Under the pieces are notes generated by a model. That model was not told the DNA's origin. It saw nothing but the letters and a program-made list of their open reading frames with translations, and did no database searches. DNA of 64,000 bases, from positions 62,001 through 126,000 of the forward strand of contig SDOX01000094.1 in the NCBI GenBank assembly GCA_004565275.1, written 5' to 3'. A program made the translations under genes and the position numbers. How positions within the stretch are numbered: position 1 is the first letter of the stretch; the number at the start of each line of letters is the position of its first letter. Of this stretch, positions 1 to 11,320 are shown one piece after another. Origin of the DNA: Nannochloropsis salina CCMP1776. Taxonomy: Eukaryota > Sar > Eustigmatophyceae > Eustigmatales > Monodopsidaceae.

Positions 1-2646
1 GACGCAATCGGTGGAGCAATAGACATACTCCAGCCGACTGAAAAAGACGTGGATCCGTTTCCCGCACGCGTCGCACAAGAGCTTCTGACTGTCCCCTTCC
101 TCCACCCCTTCCTCCCCTTCCCTCTCCTTGTCTTCTCCTTCCTCCTTCCCTTCCTCCTTCCCTTCCTGTTTCGACTCTTTCTTTCGACCCTTCGCGCGCT
201 TTTTCTTCTCTTTCGCCTTCTCCTTTTTCCTCTTCTCCCCTTCCTCTGTCAGCCCCTCCGGCACCCCCGACCTCTCCCAGTCCCTCCCCCCCTCCTTCTC
301 TTCCTCTCTACCTCGCACCCGTCGAAAAGCGTCGCGGGTCAGCTTATTCTTGCAGAGGAAATAGGCAGGGCGATCCCGGTGATCCAGAGTAGAGGGGTCG
401 CAACCTCGCTCCAGCAGGGCCTCGACCCATTCCTCTTTCCCTCCTTCCGCCGCGATGTGGAGCAGGGTGTAGCCCGCCTCGTTGCGCGCGGTGAAGGTGG
501 AGGGCGGGAGGGAGGGAGGGAGGGAGGAAGGGGAAGCCGTCGAAACGAGGGTGGCTACCAGGGGAGACCAGTCAGGGTCGGGAGGGGGAAGTGGAACGGA
601 AGGAGGAAGGGAGGGAGGGAGGGAAGGAGAGAGGGAGGAAGGCGCCATGCTATCTGGAGTAACGCTGTGGGGACGAGGGTTGCAAGGAGGAAGGGAGGGA
701 GGAAGGGAGGGAAGCAAGGGAGGGGGAGGGGAGAAGCGAACGGTGGCAAGCCGGCTGTGGATGGCCTGAGTTTCGCTGAAAGAGGGAGGCTTCGGCATGA
801 AGGGGACGCGACGAAGGCGGGGATCATCGCGGCGGAGGAGGGGGGCCTGGGGAAAGGGAAGAAGAGGGTGAGGGGGGGAGACGACGGGACGGAGGGAGGG
901 AGGGAGGAAGAGGCGGAGGGGGGGGGGGATGTTTTACCTCCTCCCCTAGGAAGACGCCTCGCATTGCTTTTGGGAGGGAAAGGAATATAAGCTCACAGCC
1001 TGCGAGAATGACGGTCCATTCTTTCAAAATGGCGCGAACGTCTTCGACCGTTTTTTGTTCCCCGTAACGGCGGAGCTGCGAGCCCATTGACTGCGCCCGG
1101 CGTCCTGAGGGAAAAGGAGAGAGTCAGAGAAAGGGGGACAGAAGGGAGGGAGGGAGATAGGAAGGGAGGGAAAGAGGGAGAGAAAAAGTAAAGCAATCAA
1201 GGAGGGATGGAAGCATTCGAGGGCCAGAAGTGGAAATGCTTCTTGAGCGCCTATGCGAGACAAGAGGCAAAAGAGAGAGGAAAAGACTGCCAGGGCCACA
1301 TTTGGAAAGAGGATGGAAGAGGGGCACAGGGAACGGGGGAGGGAGGGAGGGAGGGAGGAGGGAGGGAGGGAGAGAGGGAGGGAGGGAGGGAGGGAGGAAC
1401 CTTGATTGTCATAAGCACTCTGGCTACCACCCGCTTTCGCCCTGACTGTATAACGGCTAAAGGACTTATGGGCCAGGACCTGATGCTCCTCAAAGATGGC
1501 GCCCGCGAATTTTCCTTGTCAACACATGGGAGTGGGAAGGAGGGAAGGCGGGAGGGGGGGAGGAGTGAGGGAGGAAGGGAGGACGATGAAGGTGAGAGGG
1601 AAAAAAAGAATGTGCGAGGGAGAAAGGAGAGGGGCCTACCCGAGCGCAACATCAAAACCGCCCATCGACGAGCCTTTGGCCGTCCGGGCTCGCCGCTGCC
1701 CTCCGTTTTCCCCCGGCTTTCTCGAAGCGCCGTTAGAAGCTCGAAGTTGCTGGCACGCTTGGGATCGGGCGACAACAGGACCGACCACAACGTGACACAG
1801 AACGGGGCCTAAGGAAGCGGAAGAGGAGGAGCGGGATGAAGGGTAGGAGGGTGGGATAGGTTGGGCTGGAAGAGAGAAGGAGGGGGAGGAGCCCACCTGT
1901 CCCTGTCGCAGGGTCAACTCGGCGCTCTCTTTTTGAACCTCTGGACCGTCCGTATCTTCTTCGTCACCCTCCCCTTCCTTGTCGCCCTCGTCTCTCCCCT
2001 CTTCTTCGAAAGTTTCTCGCAGACGGTCGCTGTCCTTGTCCGTCTCCTCCTCTTCTCCCACGTGCTCGTACGCCTCCTTCGGTAGTGGGGTCCTAGAGTA
2101 GAGAGAGCAGTGAGTTCCAGGCATCAAAAAAAGGTCCTTCAATCTGACACGTAGAGATCCTTCTTTCTCGTTTTCGTCCCCACAAACCCTTTCACCAGAT
2201 AACACTTACTTTTTGGCAATACTGCGCCGCAAATTGCACACATGCCACGCTGATTGGTAATGCGAAACCCTGTCCTCCACCGGGACAGCACACCTGCATT
2301 TTCGACAATATAGCTTTTTTCCTCCTCCCTCGATTCCCCCCTCCCCTCCTCCTTCTTCCTCCTCCTCTCCCTCCAGTATCTCCCCACCGTCCTCCCTATC
2401 ACCCTCCGCCCTCGTAAGCCCGCACGCTTCCATCCTCGCCGCCAGGTCTTTTTGCCCATCAGCCTCCGCTTCTATATTTTTCTCCGTCATCTCTAACCAG
2501 AATGTAGAAGGAATATCAAAAAGGGAGCAGTGATAGTATGTAGCTTGGAGATCATTTCCCTTGGAGTACGCTTTCGCTCTCCATCCTTTTTCCCTCACAA
2601 AAGGCGGCAACTTCTTGGCCCACTCCCACATTAGAGGGTCCGACAT
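1..2646 (-). CDS. VMS1: VMS1/ANKZF1-type peptidyl-tRNA hydrolase, partial at window edge
   Basis: This family releases stalled nascent chains from 60S ribosome-tRNA complexes during ribosome quality control and works with Cdc48/VCP. Exons read from the start Met: 2646-2210, 2092-1897, 1808-1640, 1514-1401, 1104-938, and 846 to the window edge; phases agree, giving 643 residues so far. A C2H2-like finger (CRKC then H-x5-H) lies near residues 112-130. The VLRF1 release domain follows, with the catalytic GGSQ loop (Gln near residue 299) and the LRRYGEQ helix. An ankyrin segment ([13 protein letters not shown]), a Lys/Glu-rich coiled coil and the terminal paired-Cys element (CDACGKR, then YCSTDC) complete the family order. 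The last exon holds a long Pro/Ser/Leu linker translated from TCCC tracts. Only the last few residues lie outside. Domain assignment is firm; the symbol follows yeast. Confidence 0.9.
1336..1397 (+). repeat. (GGGA)n tract
   Basis: About 60 bases of GGGA/GGAG units inside the VMS1 intron between 1104 and 1401; in the sense (minus) direction it is TCCC-rich. Shorter tracts of the same kind occur at 500-760, 880-935 and 1530-1600. Confidence 0.9.
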
Positions 2647-4303
2647 CTGCTTGTTGAATGTTATGATGCATGAATGGGTACAGCATAATGAATGATAAGA
2701 TCGGCGGCGAAATGGCTCCCAAGACTGGCGTCTTCGTGCAACCAGATATGAATTAACCTCCCCACCCCACTACCGAAGTCAGCAAGGGTAATCATACTGA
2801 CACACTTTCGAGGCATCCAGGGAATCTGTCCCCTCTTGAATGAATGACGTATCAAAACGAAATAAATTTACATACAGTCAGTCATACACAGCGATGGGCT
2901 TTCCGGGCGATGGGAGACTCGCGGTCGCCTGAGCTTTACACCTCACGGAAAAATGGCAGGACTAAAAGACTCGTACACGTAAGGCATCCTTTATTTCCAA
3001 ATTTTAATGATCAAAGTGACAGCGATGGCCACAGTTTGGTTTTTAAGATCTTTGCACGCAGTACTTCTTCTATTAATTGCTTTAAATGATAATATCACTA
3101 CTGGGAAAGGTTTAGTCGTTTAACACCTTTCTCTCGAAAAGTAATGCATGAAACATGAATAGATCTGATTAGGAAATGATTCCAATAGATTACAGATGTT
3201 GAATGATTTGGAATCCGATGAGTTTATCGGGTTGTCATAGATGTGCACTTGTTTCGAAACCATCCATATGTCGCGCTTTAGAAACGATTTGCAGGTTTTC
3301 TTCTGCCCACTGAAAGCGGTATATATCTCATTGGGTAGTAATATAAGATAAATGCCCATTTCTGGAAAAAGAAATCAAAATAGACTACTCAGTCAACCTT
3401 CAATTGTGATAAACAATGCGAGAATGTATCTAGTATGGATAAAAAAGGGAGAGGAAGCGACCTGAGTGATCTATTTCATCTCTACTCTATGTTTGTCTTC
3501 ATTCGATATATCGTTAGCACTTGAGAGCATTGACATACCAGTACAGGACTCCCGACACCATTTTCTTCCAATGTAGCAGACAGTGGCGAAATCCCACGAA
3601 TGTGATTAGTTTGATTGCTTCATAATTTCTTACGAATCCGAACTTCCTTCGAGCACCAAACGCGCTGTTCCTAGTTTAAAAATAGCATGTATGAGACGAT
3701 AGCACCTTCGATCCTGCATTTTGCTCCTAAAAATGAGGAGACTGATCCATGCCGCGAAAGGGTAATACTGTATGAGGAAAAATCCCAGCTTTCAATAACA
3801 TACATTAAGTCGGAAATATTCAATTTCGCCTACTCGTTCAATTTCACCTACCCAGTGTAGTCTAAATTTGGCACCTTCAAAGTGTATCGATTATGTGCGC
3901 CGTTAACTGACAATCAAGCCACATAACATTCCCAAACTGCAGGGAGCATTCTTCGGGCTGTTGCGTGTGACGTCACGTCTGAGCCGTTGAAAAACCGTTA
4001 CTGCCCCCCGAAGGATTCGGGGTCCTGCTCCCCCTTCGAATTTCCAGACACGCCGCAATTACTTCATGTTCAATGAGTCTTTTGACCCGTCCGAGCATGG
4101 GTCTATGTGCATCGAGAGCTAATGTTAAACATCACTGCGACGTGGTTTGCGGAGTTGTCGGCTATATGAAGCCTCTTTCCTGTGTGAATCTACACTACTT
4201 CAGCTGCCCCCTCACAACTTCTATCTGTTCCGATTGACCCTATCGCTCTAATACGTTTACCTCACAATTGAGTTCTATCACCAACATGTAAAACCACACA
4301 GCT
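2647..4303. other. Intergenic region, no gene seen
   Basis: About 1.65 kb separating two divergently transcribed genes (VMS1 on minus, PLAC8-PrsW on plus). It is AT-richer than either gene. The reading frames in it are short and lack splice-consistent extensions or recognisable motifs. It presumably carries both promoters, but I see no definite element. Confidence 0.5.
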
Positions 4304-7300
4304 ATGTCCTCAACACCGTCTTCGACGGGCGGCGGGGGGAGTTCCACCAAAGCTGCTCCTCAATCACAAAGCATGCAAGCACGGACAACCGTCGAGCCAT
4401 TTGAATCCTACCAGCACACTCCTGCCTCCACTGGCTCCCTTCCAACACTTGTCGTCCATCCGCCAGACGCCATTCCCGTGGCACAGTCAGTTGGTGTCAC
4501 GAGACAGGGGGTTCCTCCGGGTACATGTCCGTCCTCCGCAACCCGTGCTGGCCACCCAGGTGCATCAGGCGTCAGCTCCCAGCAAAACCCGAATGGAGGG
4601 CCCCTCCCCCGCCAGCCGCATCAGCCCGCACGTGAATGGACAAGCCCTTGTCTGGATTGGTTGCACGATGGCGAAACTTGTTGGTGGAGCCTCTGGTGCC
4701 CCTTGTTATTGTTCAGTCGCACCACCGCACGTTTTGACCTGGTGTCCAGCCCTCTGTCTTTTTCATGCATGGTGCTGGGTAAGTCGGCTTCCGCTTAGAA
4801 AAAATAAGGTTGAAAGCGGTAGCTATAGCAATTCCTGCATGTCATTGAAGGAAGGCGAAGGAAGGGTTTGGAGAGGGTGGTCTGGCGTGTCCTCTAGCGT
4901 GTCGAAGCCTCCATCGTCTTTGATCACTCCTTTCTCTCTCCTCCTTCTCTCCTCCTATTCCCCTTCATAGGTGCGGCTGCCGTCACTGCTATTTTCTCTG
5001 CTGCATTAGGGCCTTTTGTTTCGATTCTTTCTGTCTTGGGATTCGCTCTCTGGCGTGCGCACTATCGAGGTACGCCTCTCGCTATTCCTCTTCTCCTTCC
5101 CTCGTCCCCTCGGACCCCCTCCCTGGCAAGCTTCACCCATAGTCTTCCTACCGCCACCCCCATCTATTGTGTTGATTTATCTTTCTCGTCTGCTCTGTAT
5201 ACGCGCCTCTCCGTGGACAGAGTGTGGGTGTTGTGTCCTTCCCTTCCCCAACCCCTTGACCCTCGCATTCCCTCTTCTAACCCCGCTCATCAGGGAAGAT
5301 CCGAGCCGCTTACGGCATCGTGGGCGGGTGGCTTGAGGACCTCTCTCTCCACGTGTTCTGCTCCCCATGTGCCGTGGCACAGGAGGCACGCGAGGCGAAT
5401 GCCCACGGAAGGCCTGCCAAAGAATTTTGCACCGGGGAGGACCTGGTAGGGAGGGAGGGGAGGAAGGAGGGAAGGAGGGAACAAGGGAGGTTGAACAATA
5501 TTCGCCGTGCGTTTTAAGGGTCCTCGGTCGTTTCTCCCCTTTCGTCAAACGCACGTTTCCTTCTTTCTCCCCCTTCCTCTTGCCCTTCCTCCCTTGCCCC
5601 AGGTACCCCTCACGAGCGATCCCACCGCCACTGGGGACCTCTCCTTCCTTGCCAGCCTCCGCCAAGTCTCCCGTTGCTCCTCACTCCTCCTCTTTGCCTC
5701 CCTCCTCCTCTTCCTCCTGGTCCTGTTTCATTCGTCGCCGGGCTCGGGCCTGGTCCTCACCCTCGCCATCCTCCAACCCTTGATCGTCCTCTACCTTGTC
5801 TATTGGCGCGGGCACCGGAGAGCGGCCAGCTTGGACACTGTCGTCAAGCTCTTTGCTGTTGGTAAGTGCATCGGGGGGGGCAAATTCTTGCTTTGCTGGC
5901 GAAGGCGATGGCTCTATCCTCCGGGGTTGGGTCGGGGGCTGGGCATGGGACGGATGAGAATGGCCAGTAAATTTTGATGTCGAGTGCGCTTCTCCTTAAT
6001 GGAAGCAAGTGCATTTCCTTTGTGTGGTTATTGACTCCGGTGACGCCCGTCATCCACAAATACTAACATGGAATCCCGCCTGTTTCCTTCTTTACTCCCT
6101 CTCTTGAACCCTGCCGCAGGTTTCTTTTTTACTTCTCAGGTGGCGGGCATGACAGAACCAGTGATCGAAATCCTTTTGATGGCAGTCGCGGGAGCCGCTG
6201 GTTAGGAGGGATGGAGTGGAAGAGGGGGAGGAAATGCAAGGGAGGGGAGAGACACGAATTCCGAGAGATGGGGAGGAAAGACGTCTGTAGTTCGACTTGC
6301 GTGTCGTCTGATTCAGCTATCGTCTCACCCCAACTTGTTTCCCCACCCCCTATGCCCCCCCACCCTGCTGCCCTCCCTCCCTCCCCGCAGGCGTCCTCCC
6401 CACCCTCGACCCCGAGACGGCCACCGAGGAGGACGTGCAGGCCTGGGTCCACAAAAACATGGGCTTGGTCCTCCTCATGTGCTTTTCTCTTGCCTTCTTC
6501 GTCGCCGCCCTGGTCGAGGAGCTCTACAAGTACGGTGTCCTCCCCCGTTTCCTTACCTCCTATCTTTTCTTTTCCTCCTTTTCCACCCTGCAAATGTCAG
6601 ACCAAGCGGCGTCCATGTGTAGCCTGATCGTTCCTCGCGTTCTTTCTCCTCTCTTCCTCTAATTTTTCTTCCCGTCCTTCCTTTCTTTTTTCATTTCCCC
6701 TCCTTACGTCCCCTCAAAGGTACTTGATTCTACGCTATTGCACCCTTGGAGGGCCCATGCGGAACCCTCAAACCATTCTGATATACCTAATCAGGTAAGG
6801 GAAGTGGAAAGGAAAGGCACAAAAAGGGGCGTGAACGGAAAAAGAGGGACAGAGAGGAGGCCATGCAGGCGTCTGGACGGAAGGTCCAGCGGGTCGCGCG
6901 TCTTGTTTCCAACCCTTGAGAAGCTATCACGAGCCTTGCACCCACATATTCTTCCATTCTTCCCACCCTCCATCCCTCCTTCAGCGGTGCCCTGGGTTTT
7001 GCGTGCGCCGAGAACATCATGTACGCCTTTTCGGGCGGTACCTCTTTGGGCCCCTCCCCCTTGGGTGGAAGCAGCAGCAACAAGCTGAGCATGTTTGTGG
7101 ACGAGATCTCTGTCCTGACGCTGAGAGCGCTTATGCCCGTTCACGTAATTTGCGCGGCTTTACAGGCCATCCAATGGGTCAAGGTGAGCCCTCTACTCCC
7201 TCCTTACCTACCCTGATCTTTTCCTCCTTGCTGTCAAATTTATGCCCCATTGTCGTGGGAACAGCTTGCCTTACCACTCTTTCCCCCCCCGCAAACGTCG

Positions 7301-8268
7301 TCGTCATCTCCCCCTCGTGGTGGCCACCCGCTTCTCTCCGCCCCTGCTCCCCATACACACCCATTCCCGTCCTATTCTTCATTCCTTTCCCCTCTCTCGC
7401 CTTCCTGACCCCTTCTTTCCCACCCATCCAGTCCGTGGCTGAGGACATCCCCATGTCTACCTTTGGACTGCTCTTCCCGGCGATCTTCTTGCACGGGTCC
7501 TTCGACTTCATACTTATGGCCGCAGGGGTAAGTCAATCCATACATGTTGCGGGATAACGAAGGGGAGGAAGATTGTCTCGGCAGCAAAAAGCCCAGGAAT
7601 TAAACGTAGTGGTGGGATGGGGAGGGAAATTGAAGCTTGGCTTTGTGGAATGTGACGCCTTTATTCCTCTCCCCGACACCAGGCGCTTGTGTTTGGAGAG
7701 CACTGGGATGAGAAGAAGGGAGCTGCCGCCTCGCTGGTCATTGGTACGTTCATTTTCTTTCTTTTCCCGGGTGCAAGGCTACCGCGCGCAGTTGCTCTTT
7801 TGAAAGGGTCCAAATTATCACGCCGCTTTCCTTGAATAAAGTCCTTTTCGACTTGCCTTCTTTTCGCTCTACCCTTTCGTCTCTTTACTTACCCTCTGCT
7901 TTCACAATATAGCTCTTGGTATTACCGTCGTGAGTCTCCTTGTGACCTACCGCATGTGGTGCGCTCAGCAAGAACGATTGAGCGCAGATTGGCTCCCTGT
8001 CCGCGACACGGAGAGCACAGAAAGAGCCGCAGGGCAGGGAACAGGGGGAGGAGAGGGAGGTGGTGGAGAATGGGTGAGCGCGCGGGTCGGTGACCCGCTA
8101 GTTCAGCAACAGGATCGACGGTCAGGAGCAGCAGTCAATCCATCCAGCCCTGCGACAATGCTTGCTTCCTCGCAAATACCTTCCTCCTTCCATGGAAATC
8201 GAAGGGACGAGGGACTTCTAAGCTCCACGCAGGCTTTGGAGCAGGGTGGGGGACCGGAAATTGTTTAA
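4304..8268 (+). CDS. PLAC8-domain protein fused to a PrsW-type intramembrane protease
   Basis: Eleven exons join in consistent phase to a 663-residue protein: 4304-4778, 4971-5069, 5294-5445, 5603-5861, 6120-6200, 6391-6529, 6720-6794, 6985-7183, 7432-7527, 7683-7743, 7913-8268. After a Ser/Pro/Gly-rich N-terminus comes a PLAC8-like Cys-rich domain (CLDWLHDGETC, WCP, a hydrophobic stretch, FCSPCAVAQEAREAN). Several membrane helices follow, with the three PrsW motifs in order: EELYK near residues 397-401, CAENIMY near 433-440, and HGSFD at about 514-518. In PrsW proteases these supply the catalytic Glu pair and a His. The tail is Gly-rich and polar. Substrate is unknown; by analogy it would cleave membrane proteins. 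The exon 6 donor was set at gtacgg (6530) because it alone keeps the EELYKY reading. PLAC8 is the less certain half. Confidence 0.82.
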
Positions 8269-9055
8269 AAAAAGGAAATATGACAAAACCTGAAGCTGCC
8301 TCCTGAACAATCAAGCGGGACCTTCAGCCTTGCCTTCAAATGTCAAAAGTAGGGATATTCGGATCTAAAAGTATCTTACCGAAACCGAATATTACTGAAA
8401 TAAGAACAAGGAAGGGTTTCAGGTGACCAACTGGTGGGAAGATTCGACATCATAATGATGTTGGTAGCGTAGGCACCATAAAAGAGATTATGACAACATT
8501 AGGAGCTTCCACGCGTGAATAATACCCTACCCGCGATATGAAACCATGTAAAGCTTTGAAATCCTGCGGTCAAAATATAGAAGAAGCAAGGATGTATAGA
8601 TTAAGTCTAGAAGCACTTGCAAGCTCATCGAAAAATGCATTTCGAATGAGAAAATACAAGAAGATGAGAAAGATAGCGAAACGTAGCTATTACGAAGCCT
8701 GTAGTACACAACTATCCGCATTTTCTTTCTTTCCGTGTGGTGAGCTAGTAGTTGTTCATTCTTGATTGATCAATGCTCTGTCCCCTTTAAACAGTGATGA
8801 CATGCAAGGCACTTACACCGTTTGTAGCTTTTCATAACAATTACCACGACTTCGTCTCTTTTACTTTAATATCTATCCCTATGCCAGTTTAGAAAAAACC
8901 ATGACATTCCGTGTTTTGGATGCATCTTTCAGTCAATAGTACCAAGATGTAGGTGTAATTTGGAGCACATGAAGGTACAGAGCACCTACTTGTCATCGTT
9001 CTAACCTTGAATACCCATAAAAATGTGTCGGTGTCAGTCTCAATCTCAACAACGT
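8269..9055. other. Convergent intergenic region, no gene seen
   Basis: About 790 AT-rich bases between the 3' ends of the PLAC8-PrsW gene and the subtilisin gene. Only short unsupported frames are present. It should hold both polyadenylation signals, which I cannot define by eye. Confidence 0.5.
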
Positions 9056-10513
9056 TTACGAGCAAGCGATACTGCTTCCTTCGGCCAGATACGTTAAGGG
9101 TTTGTTTCCCCCCGGCTGACGGATTGACACGACTGGATTGCGAAGCTCTCCCACGACTGCATTGTTAGAGCATCGAGTCCGAAGTGAATTTCCCAAAATA
9201 CATGCGACCTGTCCAGCAACTCCCGGGCTAGCCATGCTTGTTCCAGACATTTGAACATACGACGCATCGCCCCTATTACTTGCACTCAGAATGTCCACCC
9301 CAGGAGCATATAAGTCCACGACCGATCCATAGTTCGACCAGCTAGCCCGTCGATCTGAGGTTGAACTTGCACCTACGGTGACTGCACTAGTGGATGATGC
9401 GGGGCTTACTCGACTTGCATCTTGTGATTCGTTTCCAGCTGCCACGACCACTATGACGCCGAGCGAAGCCAACCGACTGACAGCTGAATTTACTGCACCG
9501 CTGTAACTACTGCCTAACGACAGATTTAACACGATTGGTGTACCAGGTGAAGCGCGCTTGGCGCGGGCCACCATATCAAATCCTGACATAATGTCAGACA
9601 AACTTCCACCACCGTCCCCTCCCAAAACTTTGATGCACTTCACTGTAGCTGAAGGGGCCATTCCTACACGCAGGCCTCCAGCATATGCCGCAACGTGCGT
9701 CCCATGTCCATTGTTGTCGATGCCATTTCCGTAAGGGCGGTATCCGCTTGAGAGAAGAACTGACTCTGTGGTTGCTCGGCTGGTGCTACAAGCCAGACAT
9801 GTGCGAAACTCCACGTGACTGGTTCGGCATCCGGTGTCTAAGACATAAACCCTTACCCCTGCCCCTTTACTAGCACACGTGCCAGAATGACCATCTAAAG
9901 TGGATTCCACTTGATTCATTCGATCGCAGCCCCAATTATATGGTGTCGCCATTTCATGTGCTTCTTGTAGATCATTTTGACTAGGGCCATTCGGTCGTCT
10001 GGGAGAGGAACCCCGCTTACGACGACGATTATTTCCTTCCATTTCAGAGACGGTAATACTAACATCAGCTGTAGAATTTGCAGCAGTCTGAGGCAGACGA
10101 AGCCGTACACGTTTATCAGGTACAATTTCTTGCAGTAGAGGAAGTGAATGCAGCGTAGCCAGCGTACTCTCGTCTGACTCAACGCTAGAAAATGAGGGCG
10201 GTCCAAAACAAACCATCCCCATCATTCCTAGTCCTTCGTAAAATGTATGTGCCATGCAATCTCCCATCTTAGTGGTGATTGCGACAGCTTCATCCCGACA
10301 GAGGCGATCACTGACACAGTCCGAGTGATTGAACGTCGCGAGAAAGCCGCGTCCGAAGGAGGTGAGAAGCTTGACATTTTTATTAGGAATTGGCCCACGA
10401 AAGGCATGCATTCCAGACATATTAAATTTGCGGTAGTCCTGACATTGCACTCGAATAAAATCTGGCGCTCCAATAAAAACCAATAGACCGATAAGCAAAG
10501 AAATCGAATACAT
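9056..10513 (-). CDS. Secreted subtilisin-like serine protease (S8, proteinase K type)
   Basis: A single uninterrupted 485-residue frame. The N-terminus has a hydrophobic signal peptide (about residues 1-23). A region of about 140 residues follows in the place of an I9-type prodomain. A basic run (RRRKRG, 163-168) could be a processing site. The S8 triad is complete: Asp226 in YVLDTGC, His270 in GHGTHVAAYAGG and Ser426 in GTSMASP, with the oxyanion Asn361 in AAGNE. Length and order match eukaryotic proteinase K-like enzymes, so the protein is probably an active, secreted endopeptidase. It is intronless while the genes on both sides are cut into seven or more exons, and it lies in AT-richer DNA. 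That could mean retroposition, transfer or simply a family habit; the sequence alone does not decide. Confidence 0.92.
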   Translation of the reverse strand: MYSISLLIGLLVFIGAPDFIRVQCQDYRKFNMSGMHAFRGPIPNKNVKLLTSFGRGFLATFNHSDCVSDRLCRDEAVAITTKMGDCMAHTFYEGLGMMGMVCFGPPSFSSVESDESTLATLHSLPLLQEIVPDKRVRLRLPQTAANSTADVSITVSEMEGNNRRRKRGSSPRRPNGPSQNDLQEAHEMATPYNWGCDRMNQVESTLDGHSGTCASKGAGVRVYVLDTGCRTSHVEFRTCLACSTSRATTESVLLSSGYRPYGNGIDNNGHGTHVAAYAGGLRVGMAPSATVKCIKVLGGDGGGSLSDIMSGFDMVARAKRASPGTPIVLNLSLGSSYSGAVNSAVSRLASLGVIVVVAAGNESQDASRVSPASSTSAVTVGASSTSDRRASWSNYGSVVDLYAPGVDILSASNRGDASYVQMSGTSMASPGVAGQVACILGNSLRTRCSNNAVVGELRNPVVSIRQPGGNKPLTYLAEGSSIACS

Positions 10514-11320
10514 GTTAAAATGGATTTTTGAAGGCCTAGTGGACAGATGCTCCTGTTCATGTATTGGTAAACGGGTACTTTAGAGCAGTCCTTTTTATAT
10601 TTAATCGATACTTTTTTGGATCAAAGAAACACACAAGAAAACGCACAAAATTCATTAAATTTTGTCAAAGCTTGCTTAAGAGTAAAGTAACTAGAATAAA
10701 TCGTGTTGTAGCAGCAAAACATGGACTGGGTTTGACATGCTGTTTTGCACACGACGCACGCGCGTTTGTGCACAACATGCATGAAAAAAATCAAACACAG
10801 ACACCGGACGCAGGGATAGACCACGTCCACAGCTATACTGCGTCCAGGTACAATTATTCCACCCCAAAAAAAAAGACAGCGACGCAACAACCTGGCTGTA
10901 AAAGCCCTGTGTCCTTCTCCCAGGCCGGACCAACGGACCGTCGGCTAGGAATGTTGCTGGAAAGCCCGGGGTTACGGAACCGGAGGAAACGCATTTCACC
11001 ACCTTGCGTCGGGACCATGCAGGACAGACCTTGCGGAGACTTGGAGCAAGGAGTTTGCTGTGCATGTCTTTCTGGGAACAGCGTGGGAGCGGGGGTCTGT
11101 CCGGTACCCGCAATTTGATTTTGGTTCTTTTGCTGCCCTGTCATCCTGAATCCCCCCCCGGTCGGTGCAACATTCCTGCTCTTTTCATTCTCCCTTTCTT
11201 TTTGGAAAAAACAAGCATTCGTCTCCATCTGTTTCATTTCGGACCCTTACTGGTAACAGACTCCTGGAATTCTACGAGTAGCCTGTTGCCCACCGGGAGC
11301 TGTTCTTGTGCGCCAGCACA
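10514..11320. other. Divergent intergenic region, no gene seen
   Basis: About 800 bases between the subtilisin start (minus) and the DUF1769 gene start (plus). Open frames here on both strands are rich in Cys, Phe and Arg, overlap one another and lack family motifs, so I leave them out. Promoters for both genes are expected here. Confidence 0.45.

Noticed and set aside
49-990. Plus-strand frame of 313 codons, rich in Gly, Arg and Glu
   Set aside because: It is the exact antisense of the VMS1 last exon; the period-four tract keeps both strands open. The minus strand carries clear ankyrin and paired-Cys motifs.
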